64,000 bases of DNA, from positions 620,001 to 684,000 of the forward strand of contig JAJTUP010000037.1 of the NCBI GenBank assembly GCA_021399435.1, written 5' to 3'. Position numbers and translations under genes: made by a program. How positions within the stretch are numbered: the stretch's first letter is position 1; each line of letters begins with the position of its first letter. Under the pieces are notes generated by a model. The model was not told the DNA's origin, ran no database searches, and worked only from the letters and a program-made list of their open reading frames with translations. Of the stretch, positions 49,701 through 60,400 are shown piece by piece. The stretch comes from Diaporthe sp. PMI_573 (Eukaryota; Ascomycota; Sordariomycetes; Diaporthales; Diaporthaceae).

Positions 49701-50296
49701 GAGCAGTGGAATCTGCGACCAAGTGTGCGTCGTTATAGCAGGCCAGCCGCCCGCGAACAGTGATGGTGCCGAAGTAGGACAGGGAGTCGACGGTCGCCGA
49801 GTCGACAGAGTCGTAGTAGCAGGACAGGGCAAAGTACAAGCCAGTACCATTGCCAGAGGCAGAGAACAGCACAGCGTCATCAATGAGAGTCAGCGCGCCT
49901 GGCTGACTTGAAGAGTGGAAAGTAGGATCCGTGCCGATGAGGATGATATTCCCCTTCACGGCAGGACTCCAGACCGCTTTTGTCAAGTCAAAAAAGTCAA
50001 TCGTATTGACGGCACCACAGGTGGGGTCTGGGATCACGATGGCCTTGTATTTCTCGAAATCGGCTGTGGTATAGCTGTTCCATTCTTCGGGGGTTGCAAC
50101 ATGGGCTGAAGTGGTCGGTTCGTCAGCGAGGAACACAAAACCATACGCTCCGGTACTTACCTGTCAAGCCGAGAACGGTGGTAGCTCGTATGTACTCCTG
50201 GGTGTCGGTCATGGTACTGTAGAAGAGGAGATCCTCGGCCGCGACAATGCTTGCCAGCCCGGCCGAAGCCAGCCCGGCTAACGAGCCGAATCGCAT
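43745..50296 (-). CDS. large Ser/Thr-rich GPI-anchored cell-surface protein, 23 exons
   Basis: Exons, 5' to 3': 50161-50296, 49289-50105, 49192-49239, 49045-49134, 48889-48993, 48778-48837, 48605-48730, 48509-48556, 48335-48457, 48133-48279, 47953-48078, 47693-47896, 47535-47636, 47353-47475, 47208-47288, 47080-47151, 46953-47021, 46753-46902, 46582-46638, 45276-46530, 44390-45218, 44199-44329, 43745-44137. The model keeps one frame for 1763 residues. It starts with a signal peptide (MRFGSLAGLASAGLASIVAA). Residues ~40-245 look globular, with AIVIPDPTC and NIILIGTDPTFH, a Rossmann-like pattern. A Cys-rich repeat (CGDG...EECDDG...CSSSCKC, DUF4215/Myxococcus type) follows. Residues ~300-1560 are a Ser/Thr/Pro stalk; a Cys-containing segment and a hydrophobic tail (LIGVLAGLMLLVA) suggest GPI anchoring. 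Likely a wall adhesin or structural mannoprotein. Individual small splice sites are the least certain part. Confidence 0.8.
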
Positions 50297-52393
50297 GGCC
50301 ACTCTCGAGTTCGGTGAAGGAGTCAACCGGAGACGACAATATCGCAGAAATTTATAGAAGTAGAGACAGGTCAAGAGAAAGAGAGACACAAGTTGGATGA
50401 TGTTCAGAACAAGTGATATTACAGAGAGAGTCGCTAAGAGACGGCCAACTCTACTTTATATGATGCAAATCACGAAGAGGCGGGACATCAACATCACATG
50501 TCTCGGGCAACACGAGCCTGGCTCCCAGCACTCGCTGCGCCATAACTTGGGCCACTCGCCAGAGAGTGTTGAGTGGCGTCGAGGACACCTCGCAATGAAC
50601 AGAGAGGACTCAGGTTTTGATTGCGAAGAATCAAGCTGACGGGAGACAAGAGTCATACTGAGTGAATCAGCGCAATGAGCGTTCCAAAGCCTGAGGCAGC
50701 CTGGTCTCGCGCGTCTCCTGGGACTGCAGAGACGCGGAGAGCGAGCGTCCAGTTGCTGGGAGCGAAGCCCAGACGCAACCAGACCGTCTGGGTTGCGGAC
50801 CCCAGACGGATAGCCTAGGCACTGAAGTAATCTTTGACCGCAGAACGGTATCCATTGGGGGCTGGGATCGTGTTGGAAGTCCAGACGGATGTGCTTCGCT
50901 CATGGGCACCGCCCTATAGGCGGCTATTGACGGCGTCCCGCGTCTGCTGGACCAGCAGCACCTAGAGGCGCGATCCATCGGCGACTGTTGGTTACGATTG
51001 AAAGCGTAACGGTGCCTGGCGATCGGGTACGCATGCTGAGCCGACGGGGTCCAGGGCAGAACGCGAGCCATCAACGGGGCTGTCAGAACAGCCAGACAGG
51101 TGCCACAGCGTTGAAGCCACGAGGCAGATGCATGCAGACGACAGGATTAGGTCCAAGGATTGGTGGTACAGAGCGAGGGCGAAATTACGGGCCAAGACAC
51201 AGAGCGGCGACGTGTCTTGTGACGAGGGCATGAGCAGGTACCGGACAGTCGCACCATTGCGATGGAGTAACGTTAGATGGCGTATGAGTGCTCATGTTCG
51301 AGGCCGAACCGAGACGTTTGGACAGCTCCAACTTTGGAGGAGCGTGAGCAATGTCCCCTGAATCGACCCGACAGGCAGGTTGGCTTAGAGCTCTCGAGCT
51401 GAGGTTTCGTGCCTGCACCTGTCTCGGTGTTGATCCAAGCCATTTCGGAGGCCAGTCGCATGACCGATCCAGACCACAAGCGACGATTTGTTGACTGCCC
51501 GCCCGATATCGGGCACCTTGAAGGCAGCGCCAGCCTTGTCGGATAGCCTTTCGGCAGGCATGCGAAGTAGTGTAACATAGCGTCAGAAGACATGACCAAG
51601 TGGTCATGGACGCGAGGGTGTCGGTCTGAAAGCGCTATGAATCAACTCCAGGCTCGACAGAAAAGGTATAGAACGGACTTAGCTGACGGTTGTTGACGTC
51701 AATGAGGTGTACTGTGATGAGGTACTCTGGCCACAAAAGTTCGGTCCAAGTCCATGATGTGTGAACCCAACGTCGATTTGGCCTGCCGTCCCGAACACAA
51801 GGCCTGGTTGTGCGTACGTCGCGTGTCGGCTATCTAGGAGGCGAGGAGCGCCGGCAACCCAGCCAGAGCTGCTCGGGGAGACCCACCGGAGGCAAAGAAA
51901 CGGGCGCGCTGGACCTCAATGCGTTAAAATCTAGTTACATAAAGAACGAGGGCTTGAATCTGCCTGTCAGAGATCTCATGACACGCACGAAACACCCCGA
52001 AGCCCTGGCTCAGACAGCTCGAGCCCACCCAGGCCGCAGTCCCCGTCTTTGACCATCACACTGCGCTACTCCACAGACTCCATGCCGCCATCAACATCAT
52101 CAGAGACTCGGCGATCTTGCCCGCCGCAAAACGCGTGATGCCAGAACACCACCCCGGACATCTTCCCAGGTGTTTGACCGGGCTGTTCATAGACTTGGCG
52201 GCCGGAGTGGGCTCTCCCGAGCACGGGCTGCGTACTGCTTGTGCTGAATTAACCAGCAGGCCCGCCTGCTTTGGGTGAGCCGTAGCCCACGTGCTCTGGT
52301 TTTCTGGCTGCCTTGCAAAACGGGAAACGCGGGACAGACCCAGGAGTGAGCCGTATCCTCATGGCGGCCGGCACAAGTGCCAGAGAAAGGTTC
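50297..52393. other. intergenic, 2.1 kb, no gene supported
   Basis: The first few hundred bases are the wall-protein promoter. Between 50.66 and 51.6 kb overlapping minus-strand frames are open for over 100 codons but show no motif; a decayed gene is possible. No terminal repeats were seen. Confidence 0.4.
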
Positions 52394-52964
52394 TCAGGCA
52401 GCACTGCCCTGAACTTTCCCATCCACGGTACCGTCAAGACGGGGCGCATCATCACCAGTGACAGACTTTGCCTTTTGCCACTCCTCGGGCGTCTGGCATT
52501 TTGCAGTCCACCTATCGGCCGGGACGAGTCAGCAGTGGAACACGACAAGACCAAAGCACCGGGGCACAAGAGATGGAGCTGGCGGTGATGTGCTCCCAGG
52601 CTCGACCGGGCATGGCTCGACCTACGCATGGATGGCGGCAATCTCCTCCTTCAGGGCGGCATTGACTGTTGTCGCTGCATGTCAGCAAGTACTGAACGTG
52701 AGTATGTACGGATAGAGAGTCACCGACCCAGGCGGTGTCTCTTGAGTGAGTTCTTCCCGGCGAAGTCGGGCGAGACAATCAGGGTCGAGAACGCCTGGCC
52801 ACAGCCGCCTGTAAGAGTGTTAGGATCAGTACAGATGGGTGATGCAGAAGGGGGGAATGCTCGGAGGACGAACCAGACATGTCGGTGATTTCCACATGGA
52901 CGGCATTGAGCCGCTCTAGGATGGAGGCCCTGAGCGCGGCCTCTGATACAGCATTGTTCTCCAT
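52394..52964 (-). CDS. BolA-family protein (Fra2/BolA2-like)
   Basis: Four small exons (52874-52964, 52728-52808, 52626-52665, 52394-52511) join to 109 residues; no single frame shows the gene. The order of motifs is that of BolA: HVEITDMSGGCGQAFSTLIV, then FAGKNSLKRHRLVNAALKEE, then IAAIHAWTAKCQTPEEW. The Cys of GGCG and the His of RHRLVN and IHAW are the usual Fe-S or glutaredoxin-contacting residues. BolA proteins pair with monothiol glutaredoxins; yeast Fra2 works this way in cytosolic iron sensing. The TAG that would end the frame right after IHA is inside the third intron (GTAGGT...GATAG). A longer start is possible: the frame is open upstream with a Met near 53107, but MENNAVSEAALR is the normal family beginning. 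It is divergent from NIF3. Confidence 0.93.
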
Positions 52965-53342
52965 GGCTGGTGGGAAGTGGTTGTTGGCACTGGTGAATTG
53001 TTGTTGGATGGGTAGGTCCGGGTCGTCGACGGCATGCTGTTGTGCGCGTAGGGACTCCAAGTTGACTGCTCTGATAATCGAAGGTGGAGAGGGCTGTCGG
53101 CAACTTATCATGGGGTTAGTGAGCAGCGTGGCAGGTACATGTAATACCGTGTGATGTAAGGGCGGAGACTGAAGTACCACCGGCAGCTAGCGGTGGTCGA
53201 AACTACCTTGGGTGGGTACCTAGGTAACTACCTACCCACCCAGGCACACCTAGAAGCTCTGCCTGACATTGGTGGGGGGAGCTGTCGACGTCAGTGTTTA
53301 CTATCACACGCCGATGCCAATGGCCTCTCTTGTCAGCTCCCA
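52965..53342. promoter_or_regulatory. divergent promoter, BolA / NIF3
   Basis: About 380 bases between starts. Contains GGTACCTAGGTAACTACCTACC at about 53215-53236, a near-palindromic motif that recurs in other divergent promoters of the window. Confidence 0.55.
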
Positions 53343-54667
53343 ATGACTTCTTCTCTCATGACACGGCTTCGTCTTGCCAGCCCCCCTTCTGTCCTCCGCC
53401 TTGCAATTGCAATTGCAGGCCCAGCCTCGCCTTTCACAAGTAGCCGCTCACCTGCAGTCGTGATTCGCAGTACCAAGGACATCCCCACCTCCGCCAGAGC
53501 CTGCTCCTCTGGATTGTTTCCTCGTCCCGTTTCTGCTCCGACCTCACCGTCGCCAGCCAGAGGGATGGCATCACTCGCAACACAACCAGCACAGAACACC
53601 CCCTTTACCCGGGCGGTAGTGCAAGCTCTGAGATCACTGTACATACTACCGTCCATGCCTCAGTCTCCCCGCCATCGGCCGCGCCGCCTGCCATCCGGAC
53701 GTGTCGCGCTGACTCCCCCACTCCAGGTACCCGGAAGAGGTCGCCGACAGGGCTTGGGACAACGTCGGCCTGCTCCTGGGCAACTTCGACTTTCCCAGCC
53801 AACAGCATCTGGGTCTGGAGTCCACCCCTGACCACAAGACCGTCCTCCTCACCAACGACCTGAGCCCAGCCGTCGCACAGGAGGCTGTCGACAAGAAGGC
53901 ATCCGTGGTTGTGAGCTACCGTACGTCCGCATCTCACGCCTTCTCGCCCCTCGTGTCTCCTTCACTGACCGTTTCACTTGGCTGCTGAAGATCCCTTCAT
54001 CTTCAGGGGGCTCAAGTCGGTCGATCTCGTCGACCCGCAGCAGAGGACCCTGCTCCAGCTGGCCCAGAAGAACATCGCGGTTTACTGCCCCCACACCGCT
54101 GTCGACGCCGTTCCCGGTGGCCTGAATGACTGGCTGGTCGATATCATCTGCGGCGAGCAGCAGCCTCAGAGCCGCTCCGCCGTCCAGCCCACATCAGCGC
54201 CTCCTCCGGCCGGCTTCGAAGGTGCCGGTTATGGCCGAAGCGTTGAGTTTGCCAAGCCAGTCGCGGTGAATGACCTGGTCCGTCGCCTCGCCGCCGGCCT
54301 GGGCGGCCTGAAGCATGTCATGGTGGCGGCACCCAGGCACGTTGATGTCTCGGCGGCGGCGGTCCAGTCCGCCGCCGTATGTGCGGGCTCGGGCTGGGAC
54401 GTCCTCAAGAGCTGCCCCGTCGACGTCCTGGTGACGGGCGAGATGAGCCACCACAATGCCCTCAGGGCTACCATGGAGGGAAAACTGGTCATTACTGTGT
54501 TTCACAGCAACTCTGAGAGGGCATACCTCCGGCAAAGGATGCAGCCGGCATTGGAGGCGGAGCTTCGCAGAATCGGCGCAGAGGCACAGATCTTGGTGAG
54601 CGAGGAGGACAAGGACCCATTCGAGGTCTGGGATGTGGAACGCCTCGGTGCCGGGCCTGCGCCATAA
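53343..54667 (+). CDS. NIF3: NIF3-family protein (GTP cyclohydrolase 1 type 2-like)
   Basis: Three exons (53343-53638, 53727-53920, 53991-54667) give 388 residues. The first ~80 residues are Arg/Ser-rich without acidic residues, consistent with a mitochondrial presequence. The NIF3 domain begins FTRAVVQALRSLYPEEVADRAWDN and VGLLLGNF. Metal-ligand motifs of the family are visible: the His of VVSYHPFIF, HTAVD, and HSNSER near the C-terminus with its Glu. TGEMSHHNAL is also typical. The family has a conserved dinuclear metal site but its physiological substrate is not settled. The exon 1 to 2 join (CT|G TAC CCG) and exon 2 to 3 join (C|AT CCC) fall within conserved blocks, which supports the model. 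Confidence 0.94.
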
Positions 54668-54931
54668 CTGGCCAACAGAGCGGAACACGGGCGAGAAGGC
54701 AGGCCCTCCGGCCAGACGACCTCGTCTAGAACACAGCGCATTGGAAATGCGCCTATGGACATGTACACGTAGATGTGCAAATGCTGGGTCCGCGGGCGCA
54801 ACCGCCGAGTCGTTTGTTGAGGGGACTCGGTTGAGGGTTCAGAGGAGGGGTCCTCGCGAATCTCGGGGAAATCTAGGCTGTCGGGCTGAGGCCCGGGGTA
54901 TCATTTGAAGGGCATCACCCAATCTACGCTC

Positions 54932-55887
54932 TTACGACGGCGAACCCGCGCCATTGACGGCTGCGTCCCCCTCTGCCAGACATGCGTCAACATCACCACC
55001 CCCGACCCCTTTTTGTTTCCAGGAAAGAAGCAGCCGCCGGGGCAATGCCCAGGCCTCCCTGGCCTCCTCGAGCCTGCCCTCTTGGGCCAATGCCCGTATC
55101 CTGTCCGGCGTGTCCAACACCCCTGCGACGAGCTCCTTGGCCCTCTTCTTCCTCGCCTGCGCCTCCTGTTGGCTCTTGGTGACCTCCGGCTTCGGGGCGG
55201 ACTCCCTCAGCGTGTCCCTGATGGACGAAGCCTGTGAGTAGATGTGGGCAATGGCCGGGTCGAGGGTAGCGGCCATGGGGTTCAGGGGATCCATGTTGGA
55301 GCGCATCTGCCAGAGAGGTGGTCAGTCACCCGATTCCAAAGGCGCCCGGGTCTGCTTGAAAGACCTGGTGAATGTGGTACCTTGCGTATTGTCTCGGTGG
55401 CGGTGATGAGCTTGCTGTAGTTGTCGTAGACCAGTGCTTTCTTCTCGGCGTCGAGTGCCCGTATCTCGCCCAGGACCCTCGTGTAGGTCTTGAGCAGCTC
55501 CTCGAGGCTGCTGTCCTTTAGCTTGGACCTGACGTAGGCGTCGGCATCGAAGCCATCGGCGTCGACCTCGGATGTTGGGACGTCTGAGTGGGGGAAGTCG
55601 GCGGCGTCGGCCAGGGAGGCGGAGTCGGTGTCGGTGACCTCGAGCAGCGGAGGCGTGGCGGCAGCGGGGGTCTTTTTGAGGTTGTAGTACTCGCGCAGGG
55701 CAGCACGGTTGTTGCGCTTGTTGGGCCCCGTTGCGGAGGCGGGTGCGGACGGGTTGGGAGAGCTGGTCGCAGACCGGGGGATATCGAGACTGGGGCGCGT
55801 GGACGAGGTGGGAGTTACGATGGCCTGGGACGAGGGTGTTCGCCGAAAGGTGGAATGGGGGTCTCTGGGCGAAGCTATGGTGGACAT
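54932..55887 (-). CDS. VPS51: Vps51, GARP tethering-complex subunit
   Basis: Two exons (55381-55887, 54932-55306) give 293 residues. The N-terminal ~95 residues are Ser/Pro/Thr-rich and disordered (MSTIASPRDPHSTFRRTPSS). The Vps51 helical domain then covers DADAYVRSKLKDSSLEELLK, VLGEIRALDAEKKALVYDNY, SKLITATETIRK and, across the intron, MRSNMDPLNPMAATLDPAIA. The rest is a coiled, Lys/Glu-rich C-terminal part. The GARP complex (Vps51-54) tethers endosome-derived vesicles at the trans-Golgi. It is convergent with NIF3 (265 bp apart) and divergent from RMI1. Confidence 0.92.
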
Positions 55888-56453
55888 GTTGGCGGCAGCA
55901 ACTTGGGCGGGCTCCGTCTCCGCGTATTCGAGGGTGGAGGGGTTCTCTGGCTTGGTTGGGGCTGACGGGACGGATGATGTACCTGCAGGATTGAGTAGTT
56001 ACAGAGACGAGGGCCTCGATGGAGTTGTCGACACATGTTACACAGTAGTAGATGACGGGGGTTCTCCAACTACCTACCTAGGTGCCTAGGTAGACTGCCG
56101 CTGAGGGTACGTACCCGGGTGCCCATGCACCTTAAGCACCTGGGCAACCTAGGTACGGACCTTAGTAGCAGTGCCTGGTGGGGCTCTATGCGGCCTCTTC
56201 TGGGCCCGGTTCATCAACTCACATACATGCACATCAATCTTTCCCAAGCCCACCACGGAATTGTCCCTGATGATTTGTTTCTTTGGTTTCTGGCAGGTCG
56301 GGCAATTCAAAAGTAGGGCCGTGAGCAGTCCAGGGGGCGGGATCGTATACACACATGTCCACACGGCTTGCGATGACCAAAGGCCATACCGTAAACAAGG
56401 CGTGAATATCTCAACCTCCCTAGTACTATGAGGGGCAGTCCCAAATATCCATC
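55888..56453. promoter_or_regulatory. divergent promoter, VPS51 / RMI1
   Basis: 566 bases. It carries ACTACCTACCTAGGTGCCTAG at about 56069-56089 and a second cluster at about 56108-56156 (GTACGTACCCGGGTG, CACCTGGGCAACCTAGGTAC). These can fold into short hairpins. Confidence 0.55.
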
Positions 56454-57337
56454 ATGAGCCTGGCAGCCCAGATCAACACCCAGCTGCGGGGCCTCAACCT
56501 CCCACCGCCGTCTCAACCATGGCTGCAGGCCCTCGTCTCAGCCCGCGACCCCCCTCCTCCGCTCCCCTCTCTGGTCATGACGGCCAAGACACGCCTTCTG
56601 GCCTCGGATCTGACCACACCTGGCTTACTGGACCCCGCATCGGTCCCAATCATATCCCTACCGAGTGGAATCACCAACCCAGCCGTCGAGGAGGCCCGGT
56701 TGGGTCGCCATGTCCATGTGCAGGTGGCCGACATTGAAGACCTGTCCAAGAGCAGGTGGGAGCAGGTCGAGGAGCTTGAGGCCATCGAGAGCGGCGAGCA
56801 GACTCGCGGCCGAGAGGTGATCCGCCTCCCCACCAACGGTGCTGATGCCGAAGAAGCTCAGGACGGAATCGCCGACGGTCCAGGGCCACGAGCGACAGGG
56901 CCAGGAGGGGGGCTAGGGGGACCAGCGCAGCCAGGCTCTGCACAAGCCGCTTCAAACAAGGCCACCCACCGCCTGGTCTTGCAGGACTGCAAAGGCCAAA
57001 CGGTTTATGGCCTTGAGCTGACACGAATGCCCAGGATAGCCATCGGGACGCTCAACATCGGCGAGAAGATCCTGCTGAGAAAGGGGACACTTGTCGCCAG
57101 AGGAGTTGTGCTGCTGGAGCCCGCGACCTGCCATATCTTGGGCGGTAAGGTCGATGCGTGGTGAGTACTCTTGAAATGGTTCCCTTCCACCGGCAAACGA
57201 GACGAGACACCCGCACTGTCGCCTCAGTGTTGTATTGAGACCCCGATAATCCACTGACATCGTGAAGGCAAAGGGCTTGGGTGAGCACGAGGCTCACCAG
57301 GCTGAGGGAAACGGTCAGAGCAGCTCAGCAAGGCTGA
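56454..57337 (+). CDS. RMI1: RMI1, RecQ-mediated genome instability protein 1
   Basis: Two exons (56454-57160, 57268-57337) give 258 residues. The protein starts MSLAAQINTQLRGLNLPPPS and keeps the RMI1 N-terminal helical part, then GRHVHVQVADIEDLSKSRWEQVE. After a Gly/Pro-rich loop comes the OB-fold: HRLVLQDCKGQTVYGLELTRMP, then IGTLNIGEKILLRKGTLVARGVVLLEPA and CHILGGKVDAW. Family knowledge: Rmi1 stabilises the Sgs1/BLM-Top3 complex that dissolves double Holliday junctions. The intron begins after TG of the final Trp codon and the short last exon adds about 22 residues of basic helix. It ends 103 bp before the convergent SKI3 stop. Confidence 0.93.
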
Positions 57338-57440
57338 TGTGAGAGGGTCCTTGAAATCATGGACTCGCGCAGACCCTACAGTGTACTGCGCGCATTCTCT
57401 AGTTGGCTACCACGAGGCACAAGACTCTCTATGAACTACG

Positions 57441-60400
57441 CTACTGCTTCCCTACCACACCGACAAGATCTTGCCAGCCCGCCTCCACCCACGGCGCAAG
57501 AACAATCGAGATCTGCGAGTTGGGGACTTTTCCAGTCGAGCCGTACGTCTTGGCCAGATCCTCCGCGCCAAGTTCTCCCTTGGGCGGAATGCCCTGTGAC
57601 GCCACACGCACCGCCATCTCTCTTGGAAATTCTTCACCGTTGCCTGCCAGATCCCCGAGACTCGACCAGCCGTGCGGTAGGTGGGGGTACAGAAGGACAT
57701 CAGTCTGTGCCTGGGCCATCAGTCCCTGCCCCGTGCCCGCGTCTGCCATGGCTGCAGCCGCTTGCAGAACCTCTCCTATGTCGAATTGTTCCGCCGTTGT
57801 GGTGTTCTCGCTTGTCCGGAGTCTCTCCATTTCAATGCGTACCGCATCAAGGCTCTCTTCGTCATCATCCAGGATTCCCACGATACCCAGCAGGACGACT
57901 GATTGCACGTGGTCAGGTCTGTCACCGATGACATCGAACAGCGAGCCGCGGGCCTTCTCCCGGGCAGACTCGGACCCAGTTGCCCACAGCACCTGGGCAA
58001 GCAGACAAACGGCGTCAGGATTGTTATCCGATTCCTGCAGGGCAGAGTCGAAATATGCAACAGCCTCATTTACATTGTTTTGGTGGTAGTGGGCGAGGCC
58101 TACTGTCAGGTGTGCAGAGAGCCTCGCCTTCTTTCGCTCTTCTGCAGTCAGCTCGTTGTCAGACTCATCACTGCTGAGCTGCAGCGCCGTCTCGCCGCAG
58201 TCAACAGCCCGGTCGTAAGAACCAATGGCGAGATAAGCCCTAGCGAGATCTGTTTTCGCCAGTGCAAATCTCTTGAGAGACTGTGCAGACTCGGTCACCT
58301 CGTAGTCTGCTTCTAGCGCCGAACACATCTCTTCCAGGACCTGTGCCGACAGTCGATGCTCATGTGTCCGCTCTTGCAACAAGGCGCACAAGTGGCCCAG
58401 AGCAAGTTTCTGGGGCCGCAGCCTTCGAACCTGGCCCAGTGCAAAGATTGACTGGATAAGGATTGTCATATTGGTATTTGTCGTATCCGTCAATGTCTGA
58501 TCGAATGTCGACGTAGAGAATTGCTGCCTTGAAATGGACGAGGAGGCCTCGGCGATTTCCATAGCATGAGCAAATAGACTGCGTGCTTCTTTCACGTCTC
58601 CATAGATCAAGGCGACGAGGCCCTGGCCAAGCCATGCGTGGGCATAATCGGGATCGGTGGATTGTGCTCTGGTGAATGCCTCATTCGCCATACCCAGGTC
58701 GTTCTGCAGAAGCCCAAGAGTACCCAGATTTGTCCATGCCTGAACGTTTCGCTCATTCAGGTATAAGCTGCGAACAAAGGCGTGTTGTGAAACAGCGGCA
58801 TTGACTTGACTTGTCACCACACCAAGTGCGTTCCAGAATTCCGGGTTGCCAGCCTCCAGCTCTATGGCTCGTTTGAAGCATTTGATGGCGGCTTTCAAGT
58901 ACCGGCTCGACCTCCTCTTGAATTCATCGGGAAGATTGATGTGCGCGCGATGCTCCGCCCAACCGAGATTGTAGTACGCTACACTTTGTGCATGTGTGTC
59001 GTGAGCTGAAGCGTCAATAGCACGCTTGTGAGCGAGGATAGTGGCGTGCAGGGCGCGGGTGAGGTCGACGCCAAGTTTCTCGTCATCGGCGAAAATCCCT
59101 TTGGCGAGTATAACACCGGTTCCGACCCCGTCAACATCTTTCAATGCCTCGAGTTCCGGCCTACCGTCGTCGTCACCGAACAGGCTCCGGATGGTTTCGA
59201 TGGGAAGTTCTGTAACATGTCCCTGGGTGCTAGTAAAGATCGAGCAAGCATCTGCGACGGTCTTCCAGAAGTTGAACGTATCCTTAATGCCCTCCGGAGC
59301 CTTCGTGGCGAACTCCAGGGCATCCTTTGCCATTGCGACCGATTTGCCAAAGAGGCCTCTCCCGAGACAGTCCGCCGCATTGTCGGTAAGTGTCTGCATC
59401 AGGGCAATGGCCACGCCCTCTTCACTCGGTCTGTGCAGCATAACATCATGGTACAGCTCAATAGAGTCATCAAAATCACCAAGTTGGCGCTTGATATTAG
59501 CAAGCATGAACTTGGTGAACCAATTATCTGCAGGGCTGGTATCATTCGACGTTTCCTCTAGCTTCTGTGCATTCTGGATGGCCTTGGTGGCCGAGACGTA
59601 ACGACCAGAGCTGTAGTAACTTTCCCCGAGGCCCACCCAGGAATGATAATCGTCGGGAGATATCCGTAGAGCCGCTTGGAATGATACGATTGCTTTGTGA
59701 AAATCTTGCTTGTGTAGTTCTGCGACACCAAGGGCGGCAAAAGGCCAGCTGATTCCCTTTCGTTTGGACCCGGGGGGCGGCTTGACTTTACCCGAATCGA
59801 CAATTCGTTGAGCAACAAGTTCAACTCGATCCCAATCAGCCTCATCTGCGAAGGAGCGTGCGAGGCTCTCCGCCGAGACGATCTCGGATGGTGACAGCTC
59901 AACCGCCTTCTGGAAGCACTTTCTAGCCCTCTTCTTGTCCTTGGCGTAGTCGGCGTAGTACACACCTAGGCTAGTGTACGCCGGTGCGAAATTCAGGTTG
60001 CTCTTCAGGGAGCTCAGGAAACACGAGTAAGCACTGCCGGGCCCGCGACTTTTTCTGGCAGCCTTTGAAGGGTCCAATGCCCATATACAGCTACCCAGTC
60101 GGTGTAATGTCTGCGCCAAGAGATCATGAGCAGCGTCGCCTTTGGCCGCGATCAGAGGTATGCATTTCTCAAGCTCCGCTGCGCTGGTCGCGTAGTCACC
60201 CTTTAGCGCCTTCACCCAGGCTGCCTCAGACTTAACGCGGAGGTTCTCGGGATCCCTCTGCAGGGCTCGGTCTAGGAAGTCTACAGCCTCACTGTATTCT
60301 TCTTCCTCCTCATAGATCAAGCCCACTCCGATCAGGGCGGGTGTTGACACGGGGTCTCGGCTCAACACATTGTCGAATAATGCTTTCGCTTCTTCGTGAT

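Noticed and set aside
50667..51607. Overlapping minus frames as a gene or transposase relic
   Set aside because: No recognisable motif, no terminal repeats and no plausible splice model.
7933..57337. EXO1 and RMI1 in one window as a DNA-repair cluster
   Set aside because: They are about 46 kb apart with unrelated genes between; chance is enough.
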